64,000 nt of DNA from Bradyrhizobium sp. 170 (GTDB lineage: Bacteria > Pseudomonadota > Alphaproteobacteria > Rhizobiales > Xanthobacteraceae), in assembly GCF_023101085.1 (NCBI RefSeq), contig NZ_CP064703.1, positions 3,100,001-3,164,000 on the forward strand. Direction: 5' to 3'. Positions 26,909-35,977 of the stretch are shown here, one piece after another. Position 1 is the first letter of the stretch, and each line of letters begins with the position of its first letter. The position numbers were made by a program, and so were the translations under genes. The notes beneath the pieces were generated by a model that ran no database searches, was not told where the DNA came from, and saw only the letters and a list, made by a program, of their open reading frames with translations.

Positions 26909-27934
26909 ATGTTGGATTTTACCTCAGATATCGCCGATGACGATCCGTCATCGCGAACGGCCGAGCCTGCCCGGGATAACGACCGGGTCTTGCTCGATGC
27001 CTATTCCAATGCCGTGATCGACGTGACCGAACGCGTCGGCCCCGCCGTCGTGCGCGTCGAAACCGGACCTAAAGTGCGTTCCGCGCGCGAACGCGGCGGG
27101 CTCGGCTCGGGCATTGTCATCTCGCCGGATGGTCTCGTGCTGACCAACAGCCATGTGGTCGGATCGTCCAAGGAGATCAGGCTGCGCGACAACGAAGGGT
27201 TCGTTACCGACGCCCATGTGCTCGGCGTCGATCCCGACACCGACCTCGCTTTGTTGCGGGCCGATGGCGCGCGCGATCTGCGCTATGCTTCGCTCGGCAA
27301 TTCCAAGAGCCTGCGCCGCGGCCAGCTCGTCGTTGCGATCGGCAATCCGCTCGGTTTCGAATCGACGGTGACCGCCGGCGTGGTGTCCGCGCTCGGCCGC
27401 TCGATCCGCTCGGTGAGCGGGCGGACGATCGAGGACGTGATCCAGACCGATGCCGCGCTCAACCCCGGCAATTCCGGCGGGCCGCTGGTGTCGTCGGCGG
27501 CCGAAGTGATCGGCATCAACACCGCCATCATCAACGGTGCGCAGGGCATCTGCTTTGCGGTCGCCAGCAACACCGCGCAATTCGTGCTGTCGGAGATCAT
27601 CCGCCACGGCTATGTCCGCCGCGCCTATATCGGCGTCGCCGGACAGACCGCGCCGATCCCGCGCCGGCATGCCGTGGTCGCCGGCGTCGACAACAAGATG
27701 GGCGCGCTGTTGGCGCAGATCGAGCCGGACAGTCCGGCGGCGAAGGCGGGGCTATTGCCGGGCGATGTCGTGATCAGGTTGGACAGCATCGAGATCAACG
27801 GCGTCGACGATCTGATCCGCGCCCTCGACCGCGACCGCATCGGCCGCACGCTGGCGATGGACGTGCTGCGGTTGGGCCGCCTGCGCGCGATCGACATTTA
27901 TCCGGTGGAGCGCAAGCGGGCGGGGCGGCAGTAG
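26909..27934 (+). CDS. HtrA/DegP-like trypsin-type serine protease with one PDZ domain
   Basis: 341 residues. Catalytic triad candidates: His in VLTNSHVVGSSKE near residue 81, Asp in DPDTDLALLRADG near 112, Ser in NPGNSGGPLVSSA near 191. A single PDZ domain follows (about 245-330, IEPDSPAAKAGLLPGDVVIRL). The N-terminus (MLDFTSDIADDDPSS) has no signal peptide or membrane anchor, unlike most HtrA proteins, so the enzyme may be cytoplasmic. It stands alone between the GMC operon and a repeat-filled gap. Confidence 0.88.
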   Translation: MLDFTSDIADDDPSSRTAEPARDNDRVLLDAYSNAVIDVTERVGPAVVRVETGPKVRSARERGGLGSGIVISPDGLVLTNSHVVGSSKEIRLRDNEGFVTDAHVLGVDPDTDLALLRADGARDLRYASLGNSKSLRRGQLVVAIGNPLGFESTVTAGVVSALGRSIRSVSGRTIEDVIQTDAALNPGNSGGPLVSSAAEVIGINTAIINGAQGICFAVASNTAQFVLSEIIRHGYVRRAYIGVAGQTAPIPRRHAVVAGVDNKMGALLAQIEPDSPAAKAGLLPGDVVIRLDSIEINGVDDLIRALDRDRIGRTLAMDVLRLGRLRAIDIYPVERKRAGRQ

Positions 27935-27956
27935 CAATCGTCGCCATTCGCGCTGC

Positions 27957-28140
27957 TTCCCTCTCCCCTTGTGGGAGAGGGTGGATCAATCGCGCAAAGC
28001 GCGATTGAGACGGGTGAGGGGTTCTCTCCGCGGATAGCGACCCCTCATCCGGCGCCATACCCGATGCGAAGCATCGGCGTTCTAAGAGACGGCGGCCATA
28101 GGCCGCCTATGCCACCTTCTCCCACAAGGGGAGAAGGAAG
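27957..28140. repeat. Composite palindromic repeat (CTCTCCCC...GGGAGAGG type)
   Basis: The gap between the protease and the alpha/beta hydrolase holds TTCCCTCTCCCCTTGTGGGA and, at its right end, CTTCTCCCACAAGGGGAGAA, an outer inverted pair. Inside lie TCAATCGCGC/GCGCGATTGA (from 27986) and GATGCGAAGCATCG (about 28062). A related element is at 40190-40337. It is a dispersed intergenic repeat that can fold into several hairpins. Confidence 0.75.
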
Positions 28141-28157
28141 AGTGGAGTTCGATGTTA

Positions 28158-28937
28158 CTACCGCAGCGCCGCCAGCAACTCGTCGGGCACCTCGACCATC
28201 ATCATGTGCCCCGCACCCGGCAGTACCACGGTGCGCGAATTCGGCGTCGCTGCGGCCAGCGTCTTGCCGGCCTTCGCGGGCGTCATCATGTCGCGCTCGC
28301 CGAGGATGAAGGTGGCGGGCACCTTGACCTGCGCCGCAGCAGCGAGCGCGTCCTGATACGAATTGCAGGCATTGAGATCGTTGTAGAGCACGCCCGGCCG
28401 CGTCTGCTGCAGAACGCGCTGCGCGCCCTGATGCATCCACAATCCGGGCGCGAGGCTGCCGCCGAGTTCGGCCTTGAAGCCGAGGCCCCAGATCGAGACC
28501 ATGTCGATGGCATCGGGATTGTTGACCTCCGCGGCCTTGAGCAGATCGGGCCCCACCGTCATCGTGGCGGCGGTGCCGATCAGGCTGAGGCCGGAGACCT
28601 TCTCCGGATGCCGCGCGGAAGTCTCCAGCGCGATCAGAGATCCCATCGAATGCCCGACCAGCTTGGCCTTCGGTGTGCCGGCCGCATCGAGCAGCGCCGC
28701 AGTCCAGTCGGCCATGTCGGCGATGGTCGGCAGCGGCGCACCGGAAGAGCGGCCATGGGCCGGCAAGTCCGGTGCCAACACCGAATAGCCGTGATGCGCG
28801 AACCATCGGCTGTGCAGCGCCCAGGTCGAATGATCAAAACCCGCGCCGTGCAGCATCACCACCGCGGGCAGCGACGGATCGAACGGACGGCCGCCGGTGG
28901 CGACGAAGACATCAGCACCATTAACGGAAAGCTGCAT
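28158..28937 (-). CDS. Alpha/beta hydrolase
   Basis: 259 residues. Oxyanion-hole region VVMLHGAGFDHSTWALHSRW near residue 27, nucleophile elbow KLVGHSMGSLIALE near 93 (Ser in GHSMG), acid in PATFILGERDMMTP near 205, and the terminal His in VVLPGAGHMMMVEVPDEL near 240. It resembles 3-oxoadipate enol-lactonase or ester hydrolases. It starts 3 bases after the sulfhydrylase stop on the same strand, so the two genes are likely co-transcribed. The substrate is not predictable. Confidence 0.88.
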   Translation of the reverse strand: MQLSVNGADVFVATGGRPFDPSLPAVVMLHGAGFDHSTWALHSRWFAHHGYSVLAPDLPAHGRSSGAPLPTIADMADWTAALLDAAGTPKAKLVGHSMGSLIALETSARHPEKVSGLSLIGTAATMTVGPDLLKAAEVNNPDAIDMVSIWGLGFKAELGGSLAPGLWMHQGAQRVLQQTRPGVLYNDLNACNSYQDALAAAAQVKVPATFILGERDMMTPAKAGKTLAAATPNSRTVVLPGAGHMMMVEVPDELLAALR

Positions 28938-28940
28938 GGT

Positions 28941-30236
28941 TCAAACCTTCTGCGATGCGCGAAGCGCCTGGCCGAGATCGTCGATGATGTCGGAGACGGT
29001 TTCGATGCCGACCGACAGCCGCACCAGCTCCTCGCCGACGCCGGCGGCCCTCAACTGCGCGGCGTCCATCTGCTGATGCGTGGTGCTGGCGGGATGAATG
29101 ACCAGCGTCTTGGCGTCGCCGACATTGGCGAGATGGCTGATCATCCGCAACGACTCGATGAATCTCTTGCCCGCCGCACGGCCGCCCTTGATGCCGAAAG
29201 AGACGATCGACCCGGCGCCGCGTGGCAGCAGCCGTTTCGCGAGCTGATGATCGGGATGATTCTCCAGCGCGGGATGCAGCACCCAGTCGACGGCCTTGTT
29301 GGCGGTCAGCGCTTCCAGCACCGCAAGCGTGTTGCTCATGTGGCGCTCCATGCGGACGCCCAGCGTCTCGACGCCCTGCAGCAGTTGAAACGCGTTGGTT
29401 GGCGACAGGCAGGCACCAAAGTCGCGCAAACCTTCCGTTCGCGCGCGCATGATGAAGGCGGCCTGGCCGAACTGCTCGTCGAAGACGATGCCGTGATAGC
29501 CGGCATAGGGCTCGGTGAGCTGGGGAAATTTGCCGGAGGCGTGCCAGTCGAACCGGCCGCCATCGACGATGACGCCGCCGATCGCGATGCCGTGGCCGCC
29601 GATCCATTTGGTCGCGGAGTTCATCACGATATCGGCGCCGAGCTCGATCGGCCGGCTGAGAAACGGCGTCGCAAAGGTGTTGTCGATCAAAAGCGGAATC
29701 CCGGCGTCATGTGCGATCTGCGCGACGTCAGGAATATCCAGCACCTCAAGCCCGGGATTGCCGATGGTCTCGCCGATCACGAGCCGCGTGTTCGGCTTGA
29801 TCGCCGTGCGGAATTCATCCAGCGCGCGCGGTTTGACGAACGTGGTCGTGATGCCGAAGCGCGGCAGCGTATGGGCGAGCAGGTTGATGGTACCGCCATA
29901 GAGCGAGGCCGAGGCGACGATGTGGTCGCCGGCATTGAGCAGCGTAGCGATCGCCAGATGCATCGCGGCCATGCCGCTGGCCGTGCAGATCGCGCCGACA
30001 CCGGCTTCGAGCGCGGCGAGGCGCTCCTCGAGTACCGCCGTCGTAGGGTTGGAGATGCGCGTGTAGATGTGGCCGGCGCGTTCCAGATTGAACAGCGCAG
30101 CCGCGTGGTCGGAATCCTGGAACACATAGGACGTGGTCTGGTAGATCGGAACGGCGCGGGCGCCGGTGGCGGGGTCCGGGCGCTGGCCGGCGTGCAGGCT
30201 CAGGGTTTCGAAAGCAGGCGGCTTGGGTGCGGGCAT
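28941..30236 (-). CDS. metY: O-acetylhomoserine aminocarboxypropyltransferase (sulfhydrylase)
   Basis: 431 residues, the usual length of MetY (shorter MetB/MetZ are about 390-400). Cys/Met-metabolism PLP features: FETLSLHAGQRPDPATGARA at the N-terminus, PIYQTTSYVF near residue 30, the ASGMAAMHLAI block near 85, and NSATKWIGGHGIAIGG near 210 with the PLP Lys. It makes homocysteine from O-acetylhomoserine and sulfide in the cytoplasm. It is in line with the downstream alpha/beta hydrolase gene. Confidence 0.85.
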   Translation of the reverse strand: MPAPKPPAFETLSLHAGQRPDPATGARAVPIYQTTSYVFQDSDHAAALFNLERAGHIYTRISNPTTAVLEERLAALEAGVGAICTASGMAAMHLAIATLLNAGDHIVASASLYGGTINLLAHTLPRFGITTTFVKPRALDEFRTAIKPNTRLVIGETIGNPGLEVLDIPDVAQIAHDAGIPLLIDNTFATPFLSRPIELGADIVMNSATKWIGGHGIAIGGVIVDGGRFDWHASGKFPQLTEPYAGYHGIVFDEQFGQAAFIMRARTEGLRDFGACLSPTNAFQLLQGVETLGVRMERHMSNTLAVLEALTANKAVDWVLHPALENHPDHQLAKRLLPRGAGSIVSFGIKGGRAAGKRFIESLRMISHLANVGDAKTLVIHPASTTHQQMDAAQLRAAGVGEELVRLSVGIETVSDIIDDLGQALRASQKV

Positions 30237-30280
30237 GCGGGGCTCGTCAAATCGGTGGTCTGGGATGGGTACTTAGAGCT

Positions 30281-31585
30281 TCAGACGTGCACGGCTGTGC
30301 GGACGCGGCCGGCATTTCCGAACACGCGCAAATAACGCTCGACCTCGGACGGGGATCCGGTGGCTTTCTCGGGATTATCAGACAGCTTGACCGCGGGGCG
30401 TCCATCGACCGACGTTACCTTGCAGACCAGCGAGATCGGGTCGAGATCGGCAGAACCATCCGGCGCGCAGCCGACGAAATCGTTGGTGAGGTTGGTGCCC
30501 CAGCCGAAGGAGATACGGACGCGCCCGGCGAAATGCCGGTAGGTCTCCTCGATCGAGTCGACATCCATGCCGTCGGAGAACACCAGCAGCTTCTCCCTGG
30601 GATCGCGGCCCTTCTGCTTCCACCATTTGATGATGTCTTCGCCGGCCGTGATCGGCGGCGCGCTGTCCGGGCGAAAGCCGGTCCAGTCGGCTACCCAGTC
30701 CGGCGCGTCGCGCAAAAACACCTTGGTGCCGAAGGCATCGGGAAGGGCGATCAAAAGATTGCCGCCATAGGTGTGCCGCCACTGGTCGAGGATGCGATAG
30801 GGCGCCCAGCGCAACTCCTCGTCGGAATCGGCGAGCGCGGCTGCGACCATCGGCAGTTCATGCGCGTTGGTGCCGATCGCTTCGAGATCGTTGTCCATCG
30901 CCAGCAGCACGTTAGAGGTGCCGGTGAAGGAAGGCCCAAGACCCTCCTTGACGGCCTCGACGCACCAGCGCTGCCAGAGATGGCCATGGCGGCGGCGGGT
31001 GCCGAAGTCCGACAGCCGCAAGCCTTCGAGCTTGCGCAGCCGCTCGACCTTGGACCACAGCTTGGCCTTGGCGCGGGCATAGAGCACGTCGAGCACAAAG
31101 CGGCCCTGTCCCTTGGTCGCCTGTCGCGAGCGCAGCTCGTTCATGATCGCGAGCGCCGGGATTTCCCACATCGTGGTGTGGGTCCAGGGACCGTGGAAGT
31201 GCAATTCGTACTGGCCGTCCACCTTGTTTAATTCGTATTCGGGCAGGCGGAAGTTGGCGAGCCAGTTGATGAAGTCGGGCGAGAACATCTGGGTCTTGCC
31301 GTAGAACGTATTACCCGCGAGCCAGATCAGTTCCTTCTTGGTGAAGCGGATGGAGCGCGCATGGTCGAGCTGTGCGCGCAACTCGCCCTCGTCGATGATC
31401 TCGGCGAGGCGGACATGCCTGGAGCGGTTGATGACCGAAAAGGTGACGCGCTGATCCGGATAGAATTCGCGGATCATCTGCAGCATCAGCAGCTTGTAAA
31501 AGTCGGTATCGAGCAGGCTGCGCACGATCGGGTCGAGCCGCCAGCCGTGATTGTAGGTCCGGGATGCAATATCGGTCACTGCCAT
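30281..31585 (-). CDS. pncB: Nicotinate phosphoribosyltransferase
   Basis: 434 residues. Clear family blocks: [20 protein letters not shown] near residue 25, [14 protein letters not shown] near 48, [17 protein letters not shown] near 140, [10 protein letters not shown] near 345 and [15 protein letters not shown] near 370 (phosphate binding). The enzyme converts nicotinate plus PRPP to nicotinate mononucleotide for NAD salvage. It lies 69 bases downstream of nicB on the same strand, next to a nicotinate-degrading cluster, so salvage and catabolism of the same acid may be linked. It could also be a coincidental neighbour. Confidence 0.93.
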   Translation of the reverse strand: MAVTDIASRTYNHGWRLDPIVRSLLDTDFYKLLMLQMIREFYPDQRVTFSVINRSRHVRLAEIIDEGELRAQLDHARSIRFTKKELIWLAGNTFYGKTQMFSPDFINWLANFRLPEYELNKVDGQYELHFHGPWTHTTMWEIPALAIMNELRSRQATKGQGRFVLDVLYARAKAKLWSKVERLRKLEGLRLSDFGTRRRHGHLWQRWCVEAVKEGLGPSFTGTSNVLLAMDNDLEAIGTNAHELPMVAAALADSDEELRWAPYRILDQWRHTYGGNLLIALPDAFGTKVFLRDAPDWVADWTGFRPDSAPPITAGEDIIKWWKQKGRDPREKLLVFSDGMDVDSIEETYRHFAGRVRISFGWGTNLTNDFVGCAPDGSADLDPISLVCKVTSVDGRPAVKLSDNPEKATGSPSEVERYLRVFGNAGRVRTAVHV

Positions 31586-31654
31586 GGCGGAACTCTACCG
31601 TGCCGGCGGCCGCCCAACCAGTGGGTTCTGGCCGGAACATGGCAGCTCAGCGCG

Positions 31655-34600
31655 CTATTCCTGCCGGATCCGGCCGACCGCCGCCTGGATACCGGTCCAG
31701 GCAGGCTTGTCCGGGGCGAATTGCCGCCGCAGATAGGCGGCCAGTTCCGCGACCTGGCCGTCGGTCAGGCTCTCCTTGAAGGCCGGCATATAGCCGAGGT
31801 CGGTTGCGGCCGGCTTCGCGATACCGTGCAGGATGAGCTGAATCAGATTGTCAGGCACGGCGCTGTGCAGATTGCTGTTCAGCGCCAGCGATGGCCGGCT
31901 GCCAAACAACGGCGCGCCACCGACCTCGTGACACACTGCGCAGGCGCCCTGGTAGATCCGGGCACCGACACTGGATGCGGCGTGCGCCCGGGTGCCGGTC
32001 GCGGCTTCGAGGCTGGCGGCGAGCGCTTGCTGCGCCGGCTTGTCGATGGCCTTGTCGTTGAACGAGCCGAGATAGACCGCCATGGCGCGGATGTCGGAAT
32101 CGGGAAGTGCTGCGAGTTCCTTCACCACCGGCGCCATCGGCCCCGCTGCGACGCCATGAAAGCGGGATTCTCCGGTCCGCAAGTACGCGTACAGTTCGTC
32201 CTCACTCCACGGGATCGGCGCCAGCGACAAGGACGTCAGCGCAGGCGCTTCCCAGCCTTCCGCAAATCCGCCGGCGAGATAGGCGTTCGCCTTCTCCGCG
32301 CCCAGTGCATTGCGCGGCGAATGGCAGGCGCTGCAATGGCCGAGGCCTTCGACCAGATAGGCCCCGCGATTCCAGATCTCGGACTTGGCCGGGTCGGGCT
32401 GGAATACGGTCGGCGTGTGGAACAGCGCATTCCATCCCGCCATCAGCGGGCGCAGATTGAACGGAAACGCGAGGGTGTTGTTCGGCGTCTCCGCGCGCAC
32501 TGCCGGCTGCGCCATCAGATAGGCATAGAGCGCCTGCATGTCGGCGTCGGTCGTCCTGGCGAAATGCGGATACGGGAATGCCGGATAGAGATGCCGGCCG
32601 TCGCGATGGATGCCCTCGCGCATCGCGCGCTCGAAGGCCGGATAGGACCATGCGCCGATTCCGGTTTCGACATCGGGGGTAATGTTGGTGCTGTAGATCG
32701 TGCCGAACGGAGTCTCCAGCGGCTTGCCGCCAGTGTTGAGCACTCCGTTTGTACTTGTATGGCAGACCGCGCAGTCGCCGAGCGCAGCGAGTTGCTGGCC
32801 GCGCGCGATGGTCGCGGCCGAATAGACCGAGGCATCGGGCCGCGCGATCGGTGCGATCGCGCGCCACGGCAGCACTGCAGCGCCGATGCCGATCGCGGCG
32901 GCGCACAGCGCTGCGGCTGTCGCGAACACGCCGCGGCGTGCGGCGAACGGATTGCGCCACCTGTCCGGGGCGGGCTGTGGCGCGGATATCGGCGACGGCA
33001 ACGCCTCCGGCGCTGCCTGTTCCTCGCCGCGCAATCCGCGCAGGATGCGTTCCGGCGTGAACGGCAACTCGCGAAAGCGCACACCGGTCGCATCATAGAT
33101 CGCGTTGGCGATGGCCGCAGCACTTGGAACGGAGGCGGACTCGCCGACACCGAGCGGCGGCTGGTCCTGCCGCGGCAACATCAACACGTCGATCTTGGGC
33201 ACTTCGGGGAATTTGATGATGGGGTAGGCGCCCCATTCCCGCGCCGTTACCGACGTGCGGTCGAACGAAACTTCCTCCATCAGCGCGCGGCTGGTCGACT
33301 GGATGACATTGCCATGGATCTGGTGGCGAACGCCGTCCGGGTTGATCATCAGGCCGGAATCCTGGCCGGCAACGACGCGCGTCACGCTGACATCGCCGGT
33401 CGCCTTGTTGACGGCGACGTCAGCGATCCAGGCCGACCACGCCGCGCCATAGCCGGGAAACTTGCTGTGCACATAGAGCGCATAGGCAAAGCCGCGCCCG
33501 CGCACGATGTCGCCTTCGGCTTCCGGTTCCTGCCACATCGGCCGCGGCTTCCAGCCCGCGCGCTCGGCCACCGCATTGACGAGATCGACCGCGCGCGAAT
33601 CCTTCAGATAGCGCAGGCGATATTCGATCGGGTCGACGCCGGCTTCATCAGCGCATTCGTCGATCCAGGATTCATGCGCAAAGGTGTTCGGCAGCGCCGA
33701 GACGCCGCGCAGCCAGGAGGCGCGCACGATCGGTGGCATGTCGTTGGCCACCACGCGCAGATTCTCGTAGTCGTAGGGCGGGATCGCGGTGCGGTCGCCC
33801 ATCTCGAAGACTACTGGCGTGTGCGGGATCGTGCCGGTCAAAAGCAGCGCCAGCGTCGGTGCGCCGTTCGATGGATAGCGCGTGGCAAAATCATAACCGG
33901 CGACGCTGCCGTCGGCGTTCAGTCCGCCATTGACGTCCATCAACTGCGCGGTGCCCTTGGGCTCCCACGCATGCTCCTGCTCGCGCGTCAATTGCACGCG
34001 CACAGGGCGGCCGACGGCGCGCGACAGCAGCACCGCGTCGGCGGAGACGTCGTCGGCGCAGTTGCGGCCGTAGCAGCCGGCGGCTTCCATCCGGATCACC
34101 TCGATCTCGGCTTCGCGGCGATGGATCAGCCGCGCCAGCTCGGTGCGCAGATGGTGCGGATTCTGCGTCCCGGACCAGACCCGCGTCTGATCCTCCTGAT
34201 AGTCGGCGACCGCGCAGGACGGGCCGATCGAGGCGTGCATCTGATAAGGCCAGATATAAGTCCGCGGCATCGGCTTGGCGGCACCGGCAATCGCCGCATC
34301 GACGTTGCCCTTGTCGATCAGCGTTCGCGGCGCAGACGGATTGGCGCGCAGCGCGGTCTCGATGTCCTTCAGGTCGGGCAGCGTCGGCACCGGCTTCCAG
34401 CTCACCTTGAGCTGCGCTGCGGCCTTGATCGCATTTTCCTCGCGCTCGGCGACCACGCCGACGAAGTCGCCGATCCTGACGACGGCGACAAGTCCGGGGA
34501 TGTCGCATACCGAGGTCTCATCCACCGCGATCAGGCTGGTGCCGATGAAGTCGCCGACATCGACACCGGCATAGGGCGGACGGACGACGCGGCCATGCAG

Positions 34601-35209
34601 CATGCCGGGAACGCGCATATCGTGGACGTAGACCAGCTCGCCGGTTGCCTTCGCCGGCAGATCGACGCGCGGCACCGACTGGCCGACGATGCTGTAGGCG
34701 CTGGCGGGCTTGACCGGAACATCATCCGCCAATTCAAGCTGGATGGTCTCGCCCGCGATCAGTTCGCCATAGCTGATGCTGCGATTGTCCTGGCCGTGGA
34801 TCAGGCCGTCTTCAACAATGAGATCATCAACCGGAAGCTCCAGCCGCGCCGCGGCACGCGCGATCAGAAACTGCCGCGCCTGCGCCGCAGCCTTGCGCAA
34901 CGGCACGGCGGTGATCTGGATCGTTTCGCTCGCGATCGTTGCGCCCTGATTGGGCACGAGAGACGTATCGCCGAGTACGACGACGACGCGCGCAAAGGAC
35001 ACGTCGAGTTCCTCCGCGACGATCTGGCCGAGCGCGGTGCGGATGCCGGTGCCGAGATCGACATGGCCGTTATAGGCGGTGACCGATCCGTCGGCGGTGA
35101 TCCTGATGAAGGTCTCGAACTTGACGGCCTCGACGGGAGAGGCGGGACGAACGACGGACAGCGTGCCTTGCAGCCGGTTGTGATCCTCGGTCGTGTCGGG
35201 AGCCGTCAT
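31655..35209 (-). CDS. nicB: Nicotinate dehydrogenase large subunit: molybdopterin hydroxylase fused to tri-haem cytochrome c
   Basis: 1184 residues from the ATG at 35209, whose first base is the last... shared with the nicA stop (TGATG); a GTG at 35212 is the alternative. The first 740 residues are a xanthine-dehydrogenase-family molybdopterin subunit (YNGHVDLGTGIRTALGQIVA near 40, then GRGFAYALYVHSKFPGYG near 575). A hydrophobic helix near 765-790 (AALCAAAIGIGAAVLPW) precedes three CxxCH haem motifs at about 813, 959 and 1090. Length and layout match Pseudomonas putida NicB (about 1187 residues), which hydroxylates nicotinate to 6-hydroxynicotinate and passes electrons through its cytochrome domain to the respiratory chain. 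The hnr and ena neighbours support this substrate. Confidence 0.88.
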   Translation of the reverse strand: MTAPDTTEDHNRLQGTLSVVRPASPVEAVKFETFIRITADGSVTAYNGHVDLGTGIRTALGQIVAEELDVSFARVVVVLGDTSLVPNQGATIASETIQITAVPLRKAAAQARQFLIARAAARLELPVDDLIVEDGLIHGQDNRSISYGELIAGETIQLELADDVPVKPASAYSIVGQSVPRVDLPAKATGELVYVHDMRVPGMLHGRVVRPPYAGVDVGDFIGTSLIAVDETSVCDIPGLVAVVRIGDFVGVVAEREENAIKAAAQLKVSWKPVPTLPDLKDIETALRANPSAPRTLIDKGNVDAAIAGAAKPMPRTYIWPYQMHASIGPSCAVADYQEDQTRVWSGTQNPHHLRTELARLIHRREAEIEVIRMEAAGCYGRNCADDVSADAVLLSRAVGRPVRVQLTREQEHAWEPKGTAQLMDVNGGLNADGSVAGYDFATRYPSNGAPTLALLLTGTIPHTPVVFEMGDRTAIPPYDYENLRVVANDMPPIVRASWLRGVSALPNTFAHESWIDECADEAGVDPIEYRLRYLKDSRAVDLVNAVAERAGWKPRPMWQEPEAEGDIVRGRGFAYALYVHSKFPGYGAAWSAWIADVAVNKATGDVSVTRVVAGQDSGLMINPDGVRHQIHGNVIQSTSRALMEEVSFDRTSVTAREWGAYPIIKFPEVPKIDVLMLPRQDQPPLGVGESASVPSAAAIANAIYDATGVRFRELPFTPERILRGLRGEEQAAPEALPSPISAPQPAPDRWRNPFAARRGVFATAAALCAAAIGIGAAVLPWRAIAPIARPDASVYSAATIARGQQLAALGDCAVCHTSTNGVLNTGGKPLETPFGTIYSTNITPDVETGIGAWSYPAFERAMREGIHRDGRHLYPAFPYPHFARTTDADMQALYAYLMAQPAVRAETPNNTLAFPFNLRPLMAGWNALFHTPTVFQPDPAKSEIWNRGAYLVEGLGHCSACHSPRNALGAEKANAYLAGGFAEGWEAPALTSLSLAPIPWSEDELYAYLRTGESRFHGVAAGPMAPVVKELAALPDSDIRAMAVYLGSFNDKAIDKPAQQALAASLEAATGTRAHAASSVGARIYQGACAVCHEVGGAPLFGSRPSLALNSNLHSAVPDNLIQLILHGIAKPAATDLGYMPAFKESLTDGQVAELAAYLRRQFAPDKPAWTGIQAAVGRIRQE

Positions 35210-35691
35210 CACGTCTGGGCCTCAACGGCACGGCCTGCGGCCCGCATCGCCGCACGCATGATCTCGATATGCGCGCCGCAACGACACAGATGATGGCGCA
35301 GCGCTTCCAGCACTTCATCGTCCGACGGGTGAGGGGAACGCAACAACAAGGCCTTGGTCGCGATGATCATGCCGTTGAGGCAATAGCCGCATTGCGCGGC
35401 CTGCTCGCGGATGAAGGCCTGCTGCACCGGATCGGGATGCTCGCGCGTGCCGAGACCTTCGAGCGTCACGATGTCGCGCCCGGTGCAGCCTTCGATAGGG
35501 ATCACGCAGGAGCGCGCGGCGACGCCGTCGATCAGCACGGCGCAGGCGCCGCATTCGCCGAGACCGCAACCATATTTCGGCCCGTTCAAGGCGAGGTCGT
35601 TGCGCAGGACATAAAGCAATGCGGTGTCGGGCGCGGCGTCGACGTTGTGAGTCTTGCCGTTGACGGTCAGGCGCATCATGCTCTGCGTCAT
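35209..35691 (-). CDS. nicA: Nicotinate dehydrogenase small subunit, two [2Fe-2S] clusters
   Basis: 160 residues. Plant-type cluster ligands in YGCGLGECGACAV near residue 41 and the following C in VAARSCVIP; second cluster ligands in AAQCGYCLNGM near 98 and HHLCRCGAHIEI near 135. This is the standard iron-sulfur subunit of molybdenum hydroxylases. Size and wording (NGPKYGCGLGECGAC, VQQAFIREQAAQCGYC) fit NicA of the cytochrome-linked nicotinate hydroxylase. GAGGGA lies just upstream of the start at 35691. Its stop overlaps the nicB start, so the subunits are made in step. A palindromic operator sits between the promoter-like boxes upstream. Confidence 0.9.
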   Translation of the reverse strand: MTQSMMRLTVNGKTHNVDAAPDTALLYVLRNDLALNGPKYGCGLGECGACAVLIDGVAARSCVIPIEGCTGRDIVTLEGLGTREHPDPVQQAFIREQAAQCGYCLNGMIIATKALLLRSPHPSDDEVLEALRHHLCRCGAHIEIMRAAMRAAGRAVEAQT

Positions 35692-35742
35692 GCTCCCTCA
35701 AGCCCTAGCTGCGTTGCAAAACTCTGCGTTGGACGCCCCGCG

Positions 35743-35770
35743 AAGATACCGTTTGTGTACAAACGTGCAA
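35743..35770 (-). promoter_or_regulatory. Predicted nicA promoter with operator in its spacer
   Basis: On the minus strand TTGCAC (35770-35765) and TATCTT (35748-35743) are 16 bases apart and resemble -35 and -10 boxes. The spacer is almost wholly the palindrome CGTTTGTGTACAAACG (35750-35765), whose core TTTGTGTACAAA matches the boxes at hnr and ena/fpr at most positions. A regulator bound here would block RNA polymerase, so repression relieved by the pathway compound is the simplest reading. Confidence 0.55.
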
Positions 35771-35872
35771 GCGCGCCATGCCGCGCTGCAGCGCGTTGCT
35801 CGCTTTATGAACAGAGATGCGAGGCAAGTGAGGTATTATGCGGCAAGCGAGACATTTGGCTTCCAGGCCCGC

Positions 35873-35915
35873 TTGACAGCGTTCAAGTCCGCGCGCAACA
35901 TCATTCGTATACGAA
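35873..35915 (+). promoter_or_regulatory. Predicted hnr promoter and operator
   Basis: A perfect TTGACA at 35873-35878 is followed after 17 bases by CAACAT (35896-35901), a weak -10. The perfect 12-base palindrome TTCGTATACGAA at 35904-35915 covers the expected transcription start. The same palindrome, with one or two changes, recurs in the ena/fpr gap at 51589-51614 and at nicA. The predicted binding protein is the NicR-like MarR repressor at 43805-44260. Confidence 0.6.
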
Positions 35916-35977
35916 CAAAGTGATCGGGCCGTGAGGAAACGGCTCCGATCGGCGCCTTCTCGACTGCAGGCTTGTTC

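Noticed and set aside
27957..28140. CRISPR-like or attachment-site structure
   Set aside because: The repeats are inverted arms of a palindromic element, not regularly spaced direct repeats, and no integrase or cas gene is near.
28152..30335. 727-codon plus-strand frame over the hydrolase and sulfhydrylase genes
   Set aside because: Both minus-strand genes have full catalytic motifs; the plus frame has none and starts inside them.
31361..35293. Very long open frame on the plus strand opposite nicB
   Set aside because: It has no recognisable domain and mirrors the GC-rich third positions of nicB, which has full domain evidence (molybdopterin subunit, three CxxCH). It is a shadow frame.
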